Positions 16,121 to 25,532 of a stretch of 64,000 bases of DNA are shown piece by piece. The translations under genes and the position numbers were made by a program. This DNA is from Myxococcota bacterium (GTDB lineage: Bacteria; Myxococcota; XYA12-FULL-58-9; JALHOP01): positions 337,307 to 401,306 of the forward strand of contig JALHOP010000005.1 in assembly GCA_022842935.1 (NCBI GenBank), in the 5' to 3' direction. How positions within the stretch are numbered: position 1 is the first letter of the stretch; every line of letters starts with the position of its first letter. The notes beneath the pieces were generated by a model. It had not been told where the DNA came from. It saw only the letters and a program-made list of their open reading frames with translations, and ran no database searches.

Positions 16121-17911
16121 TCAGTTTGCGGCGATGAGCTGCGGTGGAGACTCGTCGGGCAGAGGTGCGGCAGCCGCATTCTCCGCCAACAGCTCGACCC
16201 AGAAGACGGAGCCGCGCGGATTGCCGGCGTCCACGCCGACCTGGCCTCGCATCGCCTCGGTGAGGTGCTTGACGATGGCAAGCCCGAGTCCGGTGCCGCC
16301 CATGGCGCGGGAGCGACCTTCGTCGACCCGGTAGAAGCGCTCGAAGATGCGCGTGCGGTGGCGTGGCTCGATGCCCGGACCGTCGTCGGCGACCTCGATG
16401 CGCACGCCGTCCTCGATTGCCTTGGCGCGTACGATGATGGTCCCGCCGCTGGGCGTGTACTTCACCGCGTTGTCGACGAGGTTCATCAAGACCTGGTCGA
16501 GCGCGCGCGGGTCCGCGAGGGCGCGCATCGTGACGTCTCCCTCGGTACGGAGGGTCAAATTCTTTTGCTCCGCTGCGATGGCGACCGACTCGACGGCCCG
16601 GTCCATGGCAGAGCGCACTGCCACGGGGCCCGGCTCGAGCTTGTATGCGCCCGCTTCGATGCGCGAGATGTCGAGAAGGTCCGCCACAAGCTGAGACAAG
16701 CGCTCGGCGCTTCGAGAGAGCGCATCGAGAAACTTTGGCGCTTGATTGGGATCCGCCAGGGCGCCATCGATGAGCGTCTCGACGTTTGCGCGGATGATGC
16801 TGACGGGCGTGCGCAGCTCGTGCGAGACGTTGGCGACGAAGTCACGGCGGATGGTCTCGAGACGGCGCAGGTCCGTGACGTCGTGCAGCACGATGACGAG
16901 ACCGCCGGTGGCGCGCAGTGGGGTTGCGCGTGCCATGACGCGTTTGGGCTTGGGGCCGTGGAGCTCGAATTCGGTGCCGTGCGAGACTTTGTCTTGGGCA
17001 TCCTTCACGAGGTCGATGAGGGCTGGCGCTCGTACGACTTCGACGAGTGTGCGGCCGCTGGGCGGCGAGGTGAGCCGCAACAAGGACAGCGCCGCCTTGT
17101 TCACGAGGGTGATGCGCTCCTCGGAGTCGAGCGCGATGACGGCCTCGCTCATGCTCTCGAGGGTGGCTTCGAAGCGGTTGCGTTCCTGTGCGAGGACGCC
17201 AACTGTACGCTCGAGCTCCTCTGCCAGCTGATTGAACGAGCCGGCGATGCCGCCGAGCTCGTCCGTTCCGTGGACGGACAAGCGGCGTCCAGTTGGCCCC
17301 GAGAAGACGTTGCGGGCGCTCTCGACCAGGTTGCGCAGGGCCCTAGACATGAGGTGCGAGGCGAGGGTGCTCATGAATACGGCAACCAGGATGCTTGCGA
17401 GCGAAGCGAAGACGATGAGTCCGCGCAAGCGGCCGACAGCGCCCTCGATCTCGGCGGCAGGCATGGCGATGCGGATCACGCAGGGTCCACTGTCGCAGTC
17501 AGCACGGACCGCCACGTAGATCATCTCGCGTCGCGCTGTCGCGGACCGCCGCTGAGACCGCCCGTTGCCCTCGGCGAGGGCGACACGGACCTCGGGCCGG
17601 TCCGCATGGTTCTCCAGCGTTTCGGGGTCGACCACCGAGTCGCCGAGCACCCGACCGTCGTCGGCAATGATGGTGACGCGCGCCGTGGTTGCTTCGCCGA
17701 GCTCGCGACTCAGCGTCTTGAGATCGATGTCCGCCGGCGCGCGTTCGAGGAGCATGCGTGCGGTGTTGGCCGAGGCGCGCAGATCTTCGTCGAGCCGGGC
17801 GCGATACCATCCGCGCGTCTCGCGCTCGAGGATGACGGAGCTCGTCCCGCCGATGATGAGAATCAACGCGATGGAGACGCCGAACAGTTTTCCGCGGATG
17901 CCGAATTTCAA
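16121..17911 (-). CDS. phoR: PhoR-like membrane sensor histidine kinase
   Basis: This is the 596-residue sensor of the adjacent PhoB-like regulator. There is a membrane helix at about 10-28 and a periplasmic domain of some 120 residues (two cysteines, ADCDSGPC). A second helix lies near residue 165 (LIVFASLASILVAVFM), followed by HAMP and then PAS (residues ~245-345). The HisKA box is NVSHELRTP with the phosphoacceptor His364. The ATPase domain shows NLVDNAVKYTP, DDGPGI, FERFYRVDEGR and GGTGLGLAIVK. All catalytic boxes are intact. E. coli PhoR lacks a large periplasmic domain, so this is the Gram-positive/myxobacterial type. The gene follows phoB after 18 bases, and the Pho box in front of phoB supports the phosphate assignment. 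Confidence 0.92.
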   Translation of the reverse strand: MKFGIRGKLFGVSIALILIIGGTSSVILERETRGWYRARLDEDLRASANTARMLLERAPADIDLKTLSRELGEATTARVTIIADDGRVLGDSVVDPETLENHADRPEVRVALAEGNGRSQRRSATARREMIYVAVRADCDSGPCVIRIAMPAAEIEGAVGRLRGLIVFASLASILVAVFMSTLASHLMSRALRNLVESARNVFSGPTGRRLSVHGTDELGGIAGSFNQLAEELERTVGVLAQERNRFEATLESMSEAVIALDSEERITLVNKAALSLLRLTSPPSGRTLVEVVRAPALIDLVKDAQDKVSHGTEFELHGPKPKRVMARATPLRATGGLVIVLHDVTDLRRLETIRRDFVANVSHELRTPVSIIRANVETLIDGALADPNQAPKFLDALSRSAERLSQLVADLLDISRIEAGAYKLEPGPVAVRSAMDRAVESVAIAAEQKNLTLRTEGDVTMRALADPRALDQVLMNLVDNAVKYTPSGGTIIVRAKAIEDGVRIEVADDGPGIEPRHRTRIFERFYRVDEGRSRAMGGTGLGLAIVKHLTEAMRGQVGVDAGNPRGSVFWVELLAENAAAAPLPDESPPQLIAAN

Positions 17912-17929
17912 GGCACGCGCTCTCCTCGC

Positions 17930-18640
17930 TTAGTTTTCCGCCGAAACCTCATCGGGCCGTTGCCGGAACCGATAACCCACCCCGCGCAGGGTTTCCACAT
18001 AGTGGCCCGCAGCACCGAGCTTCTCTCGCAAGCGCTTCACATGCGTATCGACGGTGCGCGTGGTGACCTCGGCGTCGATACCCCATACGTCGGAGAGCAG
18101 GGTGTCGCGTGTCTGCACGCGGCCCTTGCGGGCGAGTAGTGTCGTCAGCAATCGGAACTCGAGGGCCGTCAGCCTGATCTCTTCGTCTGCTACCCAGACA
18201 CGGTGACCCGGGGAGTCGACGCGCAGGTCGCCAAAGCGGAGCTCGGTCTCTTTGGGCTCATCGGCCGCGACCCGGCGGAGGATGGCGCGTACACGCAACA
18301 TCAGCTCTCGGACGCTGAAGGGCTTGGCTACGAAATCGTCGGCCCCGACCTCGAAGCCGACCACGCGGTCGATCTCGTCGTTTTTGGCGGTCAGCATGAG
18401 GACCGGTATACCCTTGGTGCGCTCGTCGGCGCGCAGCCTGCGGCACACCTCGGTGCCCGGCACGTCGGGCAACATGAGGTCGAGGACGACGAGGTCAGGG
18501 AGAGGCTCCTGGCCAGCGAGGTTGAGCGCGCTCGTGCCGTTGAGCGCCGTGCGGGTCTGAAAGCCCTCACGCTGGAAGTTGTATTCGAGCGTATTGGCCA
18601 GGTCCTGTTCGTCTTCGACTACCAAGATCAATGCCGACAT
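17930..18640 (-). CDS. phoB: PhoB-like response regulator (OmpR family)
   Basis: This 236-residue regulator has an N-terminal receiver domain (residues 1-120) with acidic pocket E9/D10, phosphoacceptor Asp54 in VVLDLMLPD, conserved Thr in MLTAKND and Lys in FVAKPFS. A winged-helix DNA-binding domain of the OmpR class follows (LTALEFRLLTTLL, and VDTHVKRLREKLG for the recognition helix). The ATG at 18640 has GGGAGG immediately upstream. The open frame continues further upstream, but with unlikely sequence. The first gene of the phoBR pair, it has a Pho-box-like site 58-75 bases before its start, which indicates autoregulation. Under phosphate limitation it would switch on high-affinity phosphate uptake genes, none of which lies in this window. 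Confidence 0.93.
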   Translation of the reverse strand: MSALILVVEDEQDLANTLEYNFQREGFQTRTALNGTSALNLAGQEPLPDLVVLDLMLPDVPGTEVCRRLRADERTKGIPVLMLTAKNDEIDRVVGFEVGADDFVAKPFSVRELMLRVRAILRRVAADEPKETELRFGDLRVDSPGHRVWVADEEIRLTALEFRLLTTLLARKGRVQTRDTLLSDVWGIDAEVTTRTVDTHVKRLREKLGAAGHYVETLRGVGYRFRQRPDEVSAEN

Positions 18641-18697
18641 GCAGCCTCCCGGAAGGCGCCTTGCGAGCCCATCCTGCGCTCCAAGTGCCCTCCCGCG

Positions 18698-18715
18698 GTG
18701 ACGCCTTTGTGACAG
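18698..18715 (-). promoter_or_regulatory. Pho box upstream of phoB
   Basis: Read toward phoB the site is CTGTCAC-AAAG-GCGTCAC, two direct 7-base repeats separated by a 4-base A-rich spacer. That is the 7-4-7 layout of the PhoB binding site (CTGTCAT, AT-rich spacer, CTGTCAY). It lies 58-75 bases before the phoB start codon, where an activator site would overlap the -35 region. A further CTGTCAC on the plus strand at 18748-18754, pointing the other way, could be a half-site for the divergent gene. The assignment rests on pattern matching to the known consensus. Confidence 0.6.
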
Positions 18716-18793
18716 CCGGACAACGTCTTGGGACGCTGCGATCGGCTCTGTCACATTGCAGACGCTGTCTTATAGGGCATGTGCACTCATTGA

Positions 18794-18855
18794 GGAAGAC
18801 GGCTGACTAGCCGGGCCTGTCGCGAACTGGGTAAGTTCGCCGAGAGCCGTCTTTC
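18794..18855 (+). promoter_or_regulatory. Strong nested hairpin in the leader of the gene at 18880
   Basis: A perfect outer stem pairs 18796-18804 (AAGACGGCT) with 18845-18853 (AGCCGTCTT). It extends by a G-T and a G-C pair to 18794/18855. Inside it a second perfect stem pairs 18822-18828 (GCGAACT) with 18834-18840 (AGTTCGC) around the loop GGGTA. A competing small hairpin, GGCT-GACT-AGCC, lies at 18801-18812 and shares four bases of the outer stem. The ribosome site of the downstream gene begins about 14 bases after the structure. It may be a translational or attenuation control element. Alternatively, it could stop minus-strand transcripts leaving purA, although no long T-run follows on either strand. 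Confidence 0.5.
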
Positions 18856-18879
18856 CCGGTGATCGCGAGAAGGAGCCCC

Positions 18880-19311
18880 ATGACTGGTCCCATTGGTCCC
18901 CTCGGCCAAGTTCGTTCGCCGAACGGAAGCTCGAACGTTGTCCGAACGCAGGGCGTTGGCGGCTGGCAGGCCGACAGTACGGTTGGTGACCCCGCGAATG
19001 CCCCAACTGTGGGCAAAAATATGCTCCGCCGGGAGAGCGGAAGTCAGGAGATTGCTCGGCAACTCGGGGTCGGCGAGGCCCAGCTCGGTGGAGCCACGGT
19101 CCACAACGAAGCTGGAGGCAGGCGGCGCGTCGATATTCCAATGACCCGTGACGTCCCCGAAGCGACCCGTCAGCGCCTCGAGGACCAGTTCAACCAGCGC
19201 TACCAACAGCTGATCCAGGGGCTCCATACGCGCACCCCCGACAACTCCCCCGCGCTCGATCAGTGGCTGAATACGCGCTTTCGGTTCGTTCCGCCGACTC
19301 CGACGAGCTAG
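18880..19311 (+). CDS. Small polar protein of unknown family
   Basis: This is a 143-residue soluble protein without a signal peptide. The first ~45 residues are Gly/Pro/Asn/Ser-rich and probably disordered (MTGPIGPLGQVRSPNGSS). The remainder has two amphipathic helices (SQEIARQLGVGEAQLGG, then TRQRLEDQFNQRYQQLIQGL) and ends in a Phe/Arg-rich stretch, FRFVPPTPTS. An AGAAGGAG ribosome site lies just before the ATG at 18880. This favours it over the longer antisense frame here, which has no such site. It is transcribed away from phoB and toward the end of purA. The structured leader and the outward-facing CTGTCAC site hint at regulation. I recognise no family. Confidence 0.68.
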   Translation: MTGPIGPLGQVRSPNGSSNVVRTQGVGGWQADSTVGDPANAPTVGKNMLRRESGSQEIARQLGVGEAQLGGATVHNEAGGRRRVDIPMTRDVPEATRQRLEDQFNQRYQQLIQGLHTRTPDNSPALDQWLNTRFRFVPPTPTS

Positions 19312-19330
19312 CGCCCATCGAGCGAACGAA

Positions 19331-20617
<1,287 letters not shown>

Positions 20618-21925
20618 CTACCGTTCGGCAATGCCAGCGCGCTTGAACAGCGCGTCGACGTGCTTGAAATAATGGTCGAGAGAAAAGGCGCGGTCGATGG
20701 TGGCAGGCGACAGGGCCTTTACGGCGTCCTCGTCCGCCAAAGCGGAACGAAAGTCGCTTGCCTGATTTTCCCAGACGCGCATGGCCGCCCGTTGCACCGC
20801 AGCGTAGGCGACCTGGCGCTCGAGGCCGGCGTCGAGCAGCACACCAAGGACGCTCTGGCTGAAGACGAGCCCGCGTGTGGAGTCGAGGTTCTGCTTCATG
20901 CGCTCGGGGTAAACACGTAAGCCGTCGATGAGCTCGGTCATCTTCAGCACCATGTAATGCGCAAGGTGGAAGGCATCGGGAAAAGCCACGCGCTCGACGG
21001 ACGAGTGGCTGATGTCGCGTTCGTGCCAGAGCGCGACGTCTTCGGCTCCGGCGACCATGTAGCCGCGCAACAGACGCGCCATGCCGGCGACACGCTCGCT
21101 CGTGATCGGGTTGCGCTTGTGCGGCATCGCGGACGAGCCGGTCTGCCCCGTGGCGAAGGGCTCCTCTGCCTCACGCACCTCGGTGCGCTGCATGGCGCGG
21201 ATGTCGACAGCGAAACGCTCGAGGCCACCGCCGAGGACCGCGAGGATACCGAAGATGAACGCGTGACGGTCCCTGGGCACGACTTGCGTCGCCACGGGCT
21301 CGGGCCAGAGGTCGAGGTTCTCGAGAATGACGCGCTCGAGCTCGGGGTCGCTCTGGCTGAAGGTGCCAACCGCGCCCGACATCTTGCCGTGTGCCGCTTC
21401 CATGCGTGCGACGCGGAGGCGTTCGAGGTGCCGTTGAATCTCCGCATACCAGCCCGCCAGGCGCACCCCAAAGGTCGTCGGCTCGGCGTGCACACCGTGG
21501 GTGCGACCAACGCAAGGCGTGAGCTTGTGCTCGCGGGCGCGGCGGGCAATGACGAGGCCGAGCTCCTTCACTGCGTCGACCAGGACCTCTAGGGACTCAC
21601 TGACCGCCATGGCGAGCGCCGTGTCGACGACGTCACTCGACGTGAGACCGCGGTGGAGGTGACGCCGAGCGGGCTCACCGACGATCTCGCCAAGCGCGCG
21701 CACGAAGGCGACGACGTCGTGGTTGGTGATCTTTTCGAGCTCGCGGACCCGGTCCGGGGAAGGCGCTTTGGCCTTGTCGCGGATGGTCTGCATTTCGTCT
21801 TGCGGGATCTGTCCGCGCGCTGCCCACGCCTCGCTGGCGGCGACCTCGACGCGCGTCCAGCGCTCCATTTGCGCGGCCTCGCCCCAGATGCGTCGCATGG
21901 CTTCGGTTTCGTAGCGGCTGATCAT
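20618..21925 (-). CDS. purB: Adenylosuccinate lyase
   Basis: PurB releases fumarate twice in purine synthesis, from SAICAR to give AICAR and from adenylosuccinate to give AMP. The 435-residue protein shows the superfamily signature GSSAMPHKRNPITSERV (the flexible catalytic loop) and the catalytic-histidine segment RTHGVHAEPTTFGVR. GLTSSDVVDTALAM and SHSSVERVAFPDA are further conserved blocks. Its ATG overlaps the purD stop by four bases. Because it serves both branches, its place between purD and purA is logical. In B. subtilis purB sits near the front of the pur operon instead. Confidence 0.98.
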   Translation of the reverse strand: MISRYETEAMRRIWGEAAQMERWTRVEVAASEAWAARGQIPQDEMQTIRDKAKAPSPDRVRELEKITNHDVVAFVRALGEIVGEPARRHLHRGLTSSDVVDTALAMAVSESLEVLVDAVKELGLVIARRAREHKLTPCVGRTHGVHAEPTTFGVRLAGWYAEIQRHLERLRVARMEAAHGKMSGAVGTFSQSDPELERVILENLDLWPEPVATQVVPRDRHAFIFGILAVLGGGLERFAVDIRAMQRTEVREAEEPFATGQTGSSAMPHKRNPITSERVAGMARLLRGYMVAGAEDVALWHERDISHSSVERVAFPDAFHLAHYMVLKMTELIDGLRVYPERMKQNLDSTRGLVFSQSVLGVLLDAGLERQVAYAAVQRAAMRVWENQASDFRSALADEDAVKALSPATIDRAFSLDHYFKHVDALFKRAGIAER

Positions 21926-23181
21926 GTATCACCCTGCGCGATGTCGCGGCGGTAGTGCTTGCCTGCGAAGTGCACCATGTCGACGCCGGCGTAGGCGCGA
22001 GCGCGGGCCTCCCGTAACGTGGTGGCCGAAGCGACCACCGCCGCGACTCGACCGCCGTTGGTGACCAGCACGTCGCCGTCTTGTCTGGTGCCCGCGTGGT
22101 CGAGCCAGCGATCGGCGGTCGCGAGCGCAGGATCAACGGTGATGGGGTCGCCTTTGCGCGGCTCCCCCGGGTACCCCTCGGCGCTGATGACGACCGCGAC
22201 GGTCGTCCGGTGATCGACGACCAGCTTGAAGTCTGCGAGCTTGCCGGCCGCAGTTGCGAGACACAGACGTGTCAGTTCGCCGCGCCCAAGCCGGGGCAAG
22301 ATGGCCTGGGCCTCAGGGTCGCCGAGCCGAGCGTTGAACTCGAGTAACTTGATTTCGCCGGTCGGCGCGATCATGACGCCTGCGTAGAGAAAGCCAACGT
22401 AAGGTGTCTCGCGGCGCTTGAGCTCGCGCACGACGGGCAAGACAATTTCGTCGCGGACATGCTGCTCACGCCGGCCGTCGAGAACGGGGTTGGGGCTCAC
22501 GGCGCCCATGCCCCCGGTGTTCGGGCCGCGGTCGTTGTCATCGATGCGTTTGTGGTCCCGAGCGTGGGGCAGGGCAACCAGGTTTTCGCCATCGCAAGCG
22601 TAAAAAAGCGAGGCTTCGACGCCGGCGAGTCGCTCTTCGAGCACGACGGTGCGGCCAGCTTCACCAAGGCTGCCCCCGAGATAGTCGCGCGCGGCTGCGA
22701 CGCAGTCCTCGCGGGTATCCGGGAGCACGACGCCCTTGCCGGCACAAAGGCCGTCTGCCTTGACAACGGGTAGCCCTGGCATGTCCGCCATCGCGGTGGC
22801 TAGCTCGTCGGTTCTCCGTACGACACGGAAAATCGGCGAGTCGACCTCCGCGGCGTAGGCGATCTCGCGCATGAATGCTTTGGAGCCCTCGAGCTGAGCC
22901 GCCGCGCGGCTTGGACCGCAGCAGGGGATGTTGGCGGCCTGGAGAGCATCGGCGAGGCCCGCGACCAGCGCCGCTTCGGGGCCGGGTACGACGAGGTCGA
23001 CGCGCTCATCGCGGGCGAGCGCGACCAGCCCCTCGACGTCGTCGACCTTCACCGCCACGCAGCGGGCGTGCGACGCGATACCCGGATTGCCTGGCGCGGC
23101 GACGAGTGTCGCTCCATCGTTGGCGAGCGCTCTGCAGATGGCGTGCTCGCGCCCGCCTTGTCCGACCACCAGGATTTTCAC
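21922..23181 (-). CDS. purD: Phosphoribosylamine-glycine ligase
   Basis: PurD (GAR synthetase) makes glycinamide ribonucleotide from phosphoribosylamine, glycine and ATP. The GTG at 23181 starts KILVVGQGGREHAICRAL, the standard N-terminus, with AGAAGG six bases upstream. An ATG further upstream adds 12 unlikely residues. ATP-grasp features include SKAFMREIAYAAEVD, VVKADGLCAGKGVVLP and TGGMGAVSPNPVLD. LLEFNARLGDPEAQ supplies the metal ligands. The length is 419 residues, as expected. A 122-base space separates it from purH, the only sizeable break in the cluster, so purD-purB-purA may have an extra promoter. Confidence 0.97.
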   Translation of the reverse strand: MKILVVGQGGREHAICRALANDGATLVAAPGNPGIASHARCVAVKVDDVEGLVALARDERVDLVVPGPEAALVAGLADALQAANIPCCGPSRAAAQLEGSKAFMREIAYAAEVDSPIFRVVRRTDELATAMADMPGLPVVKADGLCAGKGVVLPDTREDCVAAARDYLGGSLGEAGRTVVLEERLAGVEASLFYACDGENLVALPHARDHKRIDDNDRGPNTGGMGAVSPNPVLDGRREQHVRDEIVLPVVRELKRRETPYVGFLYAGVMIAPTGEIKLLEFNARLGDPEAQAILPRLGRGELTRLCLATAAGKLADFKLVVDHRTTVAVVISAEGYPGEPRKGDPITVDPALATADRWLDHAGTRQDGDVLVTNGGRVAAVVASATTLREARARAYAGVDMVHFAGKHYRRDIAQGDT

Positions 23182-23230
23182 TGCTGCCTTCTTAAAGCCG
23201 CCGCCCGGAAGGTACAACAGGGCGCGGCGA

Positions 23231-23245
23231 CTAGAGCGTGTCTAG
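23231..23245. promoter_or_regulatory. Short inverted repeat in the purH-purD gap
   Basis: CTAGA and TCTAG flank a 5-base centre (GCGTG) in the only intergenic space of the purine cluster, about 50-64 bases before the purD start. The arms are perfect but only five bases long. The site could be an operator, or could belong to an internal promoter driving purD-purB-purA. It could also be chance. No T-tract follows, so it is not an intrinsic terminator. Confidence 0.25.
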
Positions 23246-23303
23246 ATGTGTTCCAAAGCCGGGGCAGTTCGACCACATCGAGCCGAAACGACGACTTCCT
23301 CGG

Positions 23304-24929
23304 TCAATGCTTGAAGTGCCGCCGGCTGGTGAAGACCATTGCAATACCCGCGGCGTCGCACGCCGCGATCGAATCCGCGTCGCGCTTCGAGCCTCCGGGC
23401 TGAATGATTGCGGCGATGCCCGCCTTCTCGGCGAGCTTCACCACGTCGTCGAACGGGAAGAACGCGTCCGAACCAAGGAAGGCGCCCTTGGATGCCTCAC
23501 CCGCCTTGCGCATGGCCTGCTCCATGGCGTCCACACGACTCATGAAGCCCGCGCCGGCGCCCAGCAGATGGCGGTGCTTCGTGATTGCGACGGCGTTCGA
23601 CTTGAGGAGCATCGCGGCACGCATCGCGAAGGCGAGCTCGTCCTGCCAGCCTGGGTCGAGAGCGCGCTTGGTGACGGTCTTCCAGGTATGCGGCAGCGCC
23701 AAACCAGGATCGACGTTCTCGACCAGCATGCCGCCGCCGATGCGGTGGGCGTGCCAGGCCGGCTCTGGCGACCCAATTGGCACCTCGAAGAGCCGCAGAT
23801 CGGCTTTCTTCTCGAGCTCGGCGCGCGCGTCTGGCGCGAAGCCCGGGGCTACGATGCATTCGACGAAGAGCTTGGCGTCTTTGATGGCGGACACAGTCCC
23901 CATTTCGACGATGGTGTTGAAGCCGATGATGCCACCAAACGCCGATACCGGGTCGCCAGCGAGTGCCCGTGTGAACGCCTCGGGTTGGCTCGAAGCCTCG
24001 GCGAGCCCGCAGGGGTTGGTGTGCTTGACGATGGCGCACCCGGTGCCAGCGAGCTGAAAGGCCGCACGGTAGGCGGCGTCCATGTCGAGGTAGTTGTTGT
24101 ACGAGAGCTGCTTGCCAGACAGCACGCTGCCGCAGGCGACGCCGTTGCTCTCCCCCGTGGCGCGGTAGAGGGCACCGCCTTGGTGCGGGTTCTCTCCGTA
24201 GCGCAAGACCTCGACGCGATCGAAGATCGCGAGCCGTTCGGGGAGCGGTGGCGGTGCGTTGAGGTTGGGAATGCGCATCTCGGTGGTGACGAGCTTACTG
24301 TCGGCGATGTCTTTGGCGTACCACTCGGCGATAGACAGGTCGTATTTGGCGATGACCTGGAAGGCCTTGGCGGCGAGCTCGCGGCGGACGTCGGATGGGA
24401 CGAGGCCAGCGCGTGAGACGAGATCGACGACGCGGCTGTAGTCTGCGGGGTCGACGAGCACCGTGACCCCGCCCCCTTCGTTCTTGGCTGCCGCGCGAAC
24501 CAAGGTCGGGCCGCCAATGTCGACGTTCTCGACCATCTCGTGGCGCTGCGCGTTGCGCGCGAGCGCTTGCTCGAAGGGGTAAAGATTGCAGACGACGAGG
24601 TCAATCGGGGGATACCCGTTGTCCTTGAGGTCCTTTTCGTGTTCGGCGAGGCGCCGGTCCGCGAGGATGCCAGCGTGGATCTTCGGATGCAGCGTCTTCA
24701 CGCGGCCATCGAGGACCTCCTTGGCTCCGGTGAACTTCTCGATGCGTGTCACCTTCACACCGGCTTCCTCGAGAGCGGCGGCGGTGCCGCCGGAGGCGAG
24801 GATCTCGACCTTCTGCGCAGCGAGGCCCTTGGCAAGCTCGACGAGGCCGGTCTTGTCGAACACCGAGAGGAGGGCGCGACGGACGACGCCTTCAGCCGGC
24901 TTGAGGTTTGCGGTGGCATCGACTCGCAT
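23304..24929 (-). CDS. purH: Bifunctional AICAR transformylase/IMP cyclohydrolase
   Basis: PurH carries out the last two steps to IMP. The N-terminal ~200 residues are the cyclohydrolase domain (RRALLSVFDKTGLVELAKGL, GRVKTLHPKIHAGILADRR, YPFEQALARN). The rest is the formyltransferase domain, with the active-site block IVKHTNPCGLAEASSQ, FGGIIGFN, the substrate-binding SDAFFPFDDVVKLA and AIIQPGGSKRDADSI. At 541 residues it is slightly longer than the usual 510-530. The ATG at 24929 abuts the purN stop codon with no gap, and some N-terminal residues before RRALLSVF are extra to the family core. The product acts after PurB in the pathway. Confidence 0.98.
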   Translation of the reverse strand: MRVDATANLKPAEGVVRRALLSVFDKTGLVELAKGLAAQKVEILASGGTAAALEEAGVKVTRIEKFTGAKEVLDGRVKTLHPKIHAGILADRRLAEHEKDLKDNGYPPIDLVVCNLYPFEQALARNAQRHEMVENVDIGGPTLVRAAAKNEGGGVTVLVDPADYSRVVDLVSRAGLVPSDVRRELAAKAFQVIAKYDLSIAEWYAKDIADSKLVTTEMRIPNLNAPPPLPERLAIFDRVEVLRYGENPHQGGALYRATGESNGVACGSVLSGKQLSYNNYLDMDAAYRAAFQLAGTGCAIVKHTNPCGLAEASSQPEAFTRALAGDPVSAFGGIIGFNTIVEMGTVSAIKDAKLFVECIVAPGFAPDARAELEKKADLRLFEVPIGSPEPAWHAHRIGGGMLVENVDPGLALPHTWKTVTKRALDPGWQDELAFAMRAAMLLKSNAVAITKHRHLLGAGAGFMSRVDAMEQAMRKAGEASKGAFLGSDAFFPFDDVVKLAEKAGIAAIIQPGGSKRDADSIAACDAAGIAMVFTSRRHFKH

Positions 24930-25532
24930 CTAGGTCTCCACGGGTTTGGTCAAACGTTCGACGAACAGGCGCACCGCGCGCGGATAGATGACGTGCTCGA
25001 CCTCGTTCAGGATACGCTGCGCAAGCCCCTCTGGACCCTCGTCACCACGCACCTCGATGGAGCCTTGGAGCACGACGGGGCCGGTGTCGACGCCACCGTC
25101 GACGAAATGTACGGTCGCGCCAACGACGCTACGACCGGCTTGCCACTGTCTTTCGGCTCCGTGCAGTCCGGGAAACTCGGGCAAGAGCGAAGGGTGGATG
25201 TTCAGAATGCGTCCGCCAAAGCGGCCAAGAAACCAAGGGCTCAAGATACGCATATAGCCCGCCAGAAGAAGATGCTCAGCGCCGGTCTTCTCTAGGACCG
25301 TGAGCAACGCCCCTTCGTGGGCCTCACGGGTCAATCCCTTGCTGACCACGACGTGCCCGGGGACTCCATGTTCTCTTGCGCGTTCGAGCACTCCGGCGCC
25401 CTCGACGTTGCTGACCAACGCCACCACCTCGCCGGCGATGAAGTTGCGCTTGAAGGCGCGCATCAGCGCGTCGGCGTTCGAGCCGCGGCCAGAAGCCAGG
25501 ATGGCGAACCGAGGGCGACTAGGTTCGCGCAT
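24930..25532 (-). CDS. purN: Phosphoribosylglycinamide formyltransferase
   Basis: PurN transfers a formyl group from 10-formyltetrahydrofolate to GAR. The 200-residue protein has the N-terminal FAILASGRGSNADALM and the catalytic segment ILNIHPSLLPEFPGLHG (Asn and His). GATVHFVDGGVDTGPVV supplies the catalytic Asp. The ATG at 25532 lies within the end of purM (14-base overlap) and gives the normal length. A longer upstream extension in this frame would run deep into purM and is unlikely. It ends directly against purH. No formate-dependent PurT is seen in the window, so this is the expected GAR transformylase. Confidence 0.97.
   Translation of the reverse strand: MREPSRPRFAILASGRGSNADALMRAFKRNFIAGEVVALVSNVEGAGVLERAREHGVPGHVVVSKGLTREAHEGALLTVLEKTGAEHLLLAGYMRILSPWFLGRFGGRILNIHPSLLPEFPGLHGAERQWQAGRSVVGATVHFVDGGVDTGPVVLQGSIEVRGDEGPEGLAQRILNEVEHVIYPRAVRLFVERLTKPVET

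Noticed and set aside
16094-18139. A 681-codon plus-strand frame opposite phoR and phoB
   Set aside because: It lies opposite the complete histidine kinase and regulator. Its protein is Arg/Asp/Gly-rich with no fold, and it has no ribosome site.
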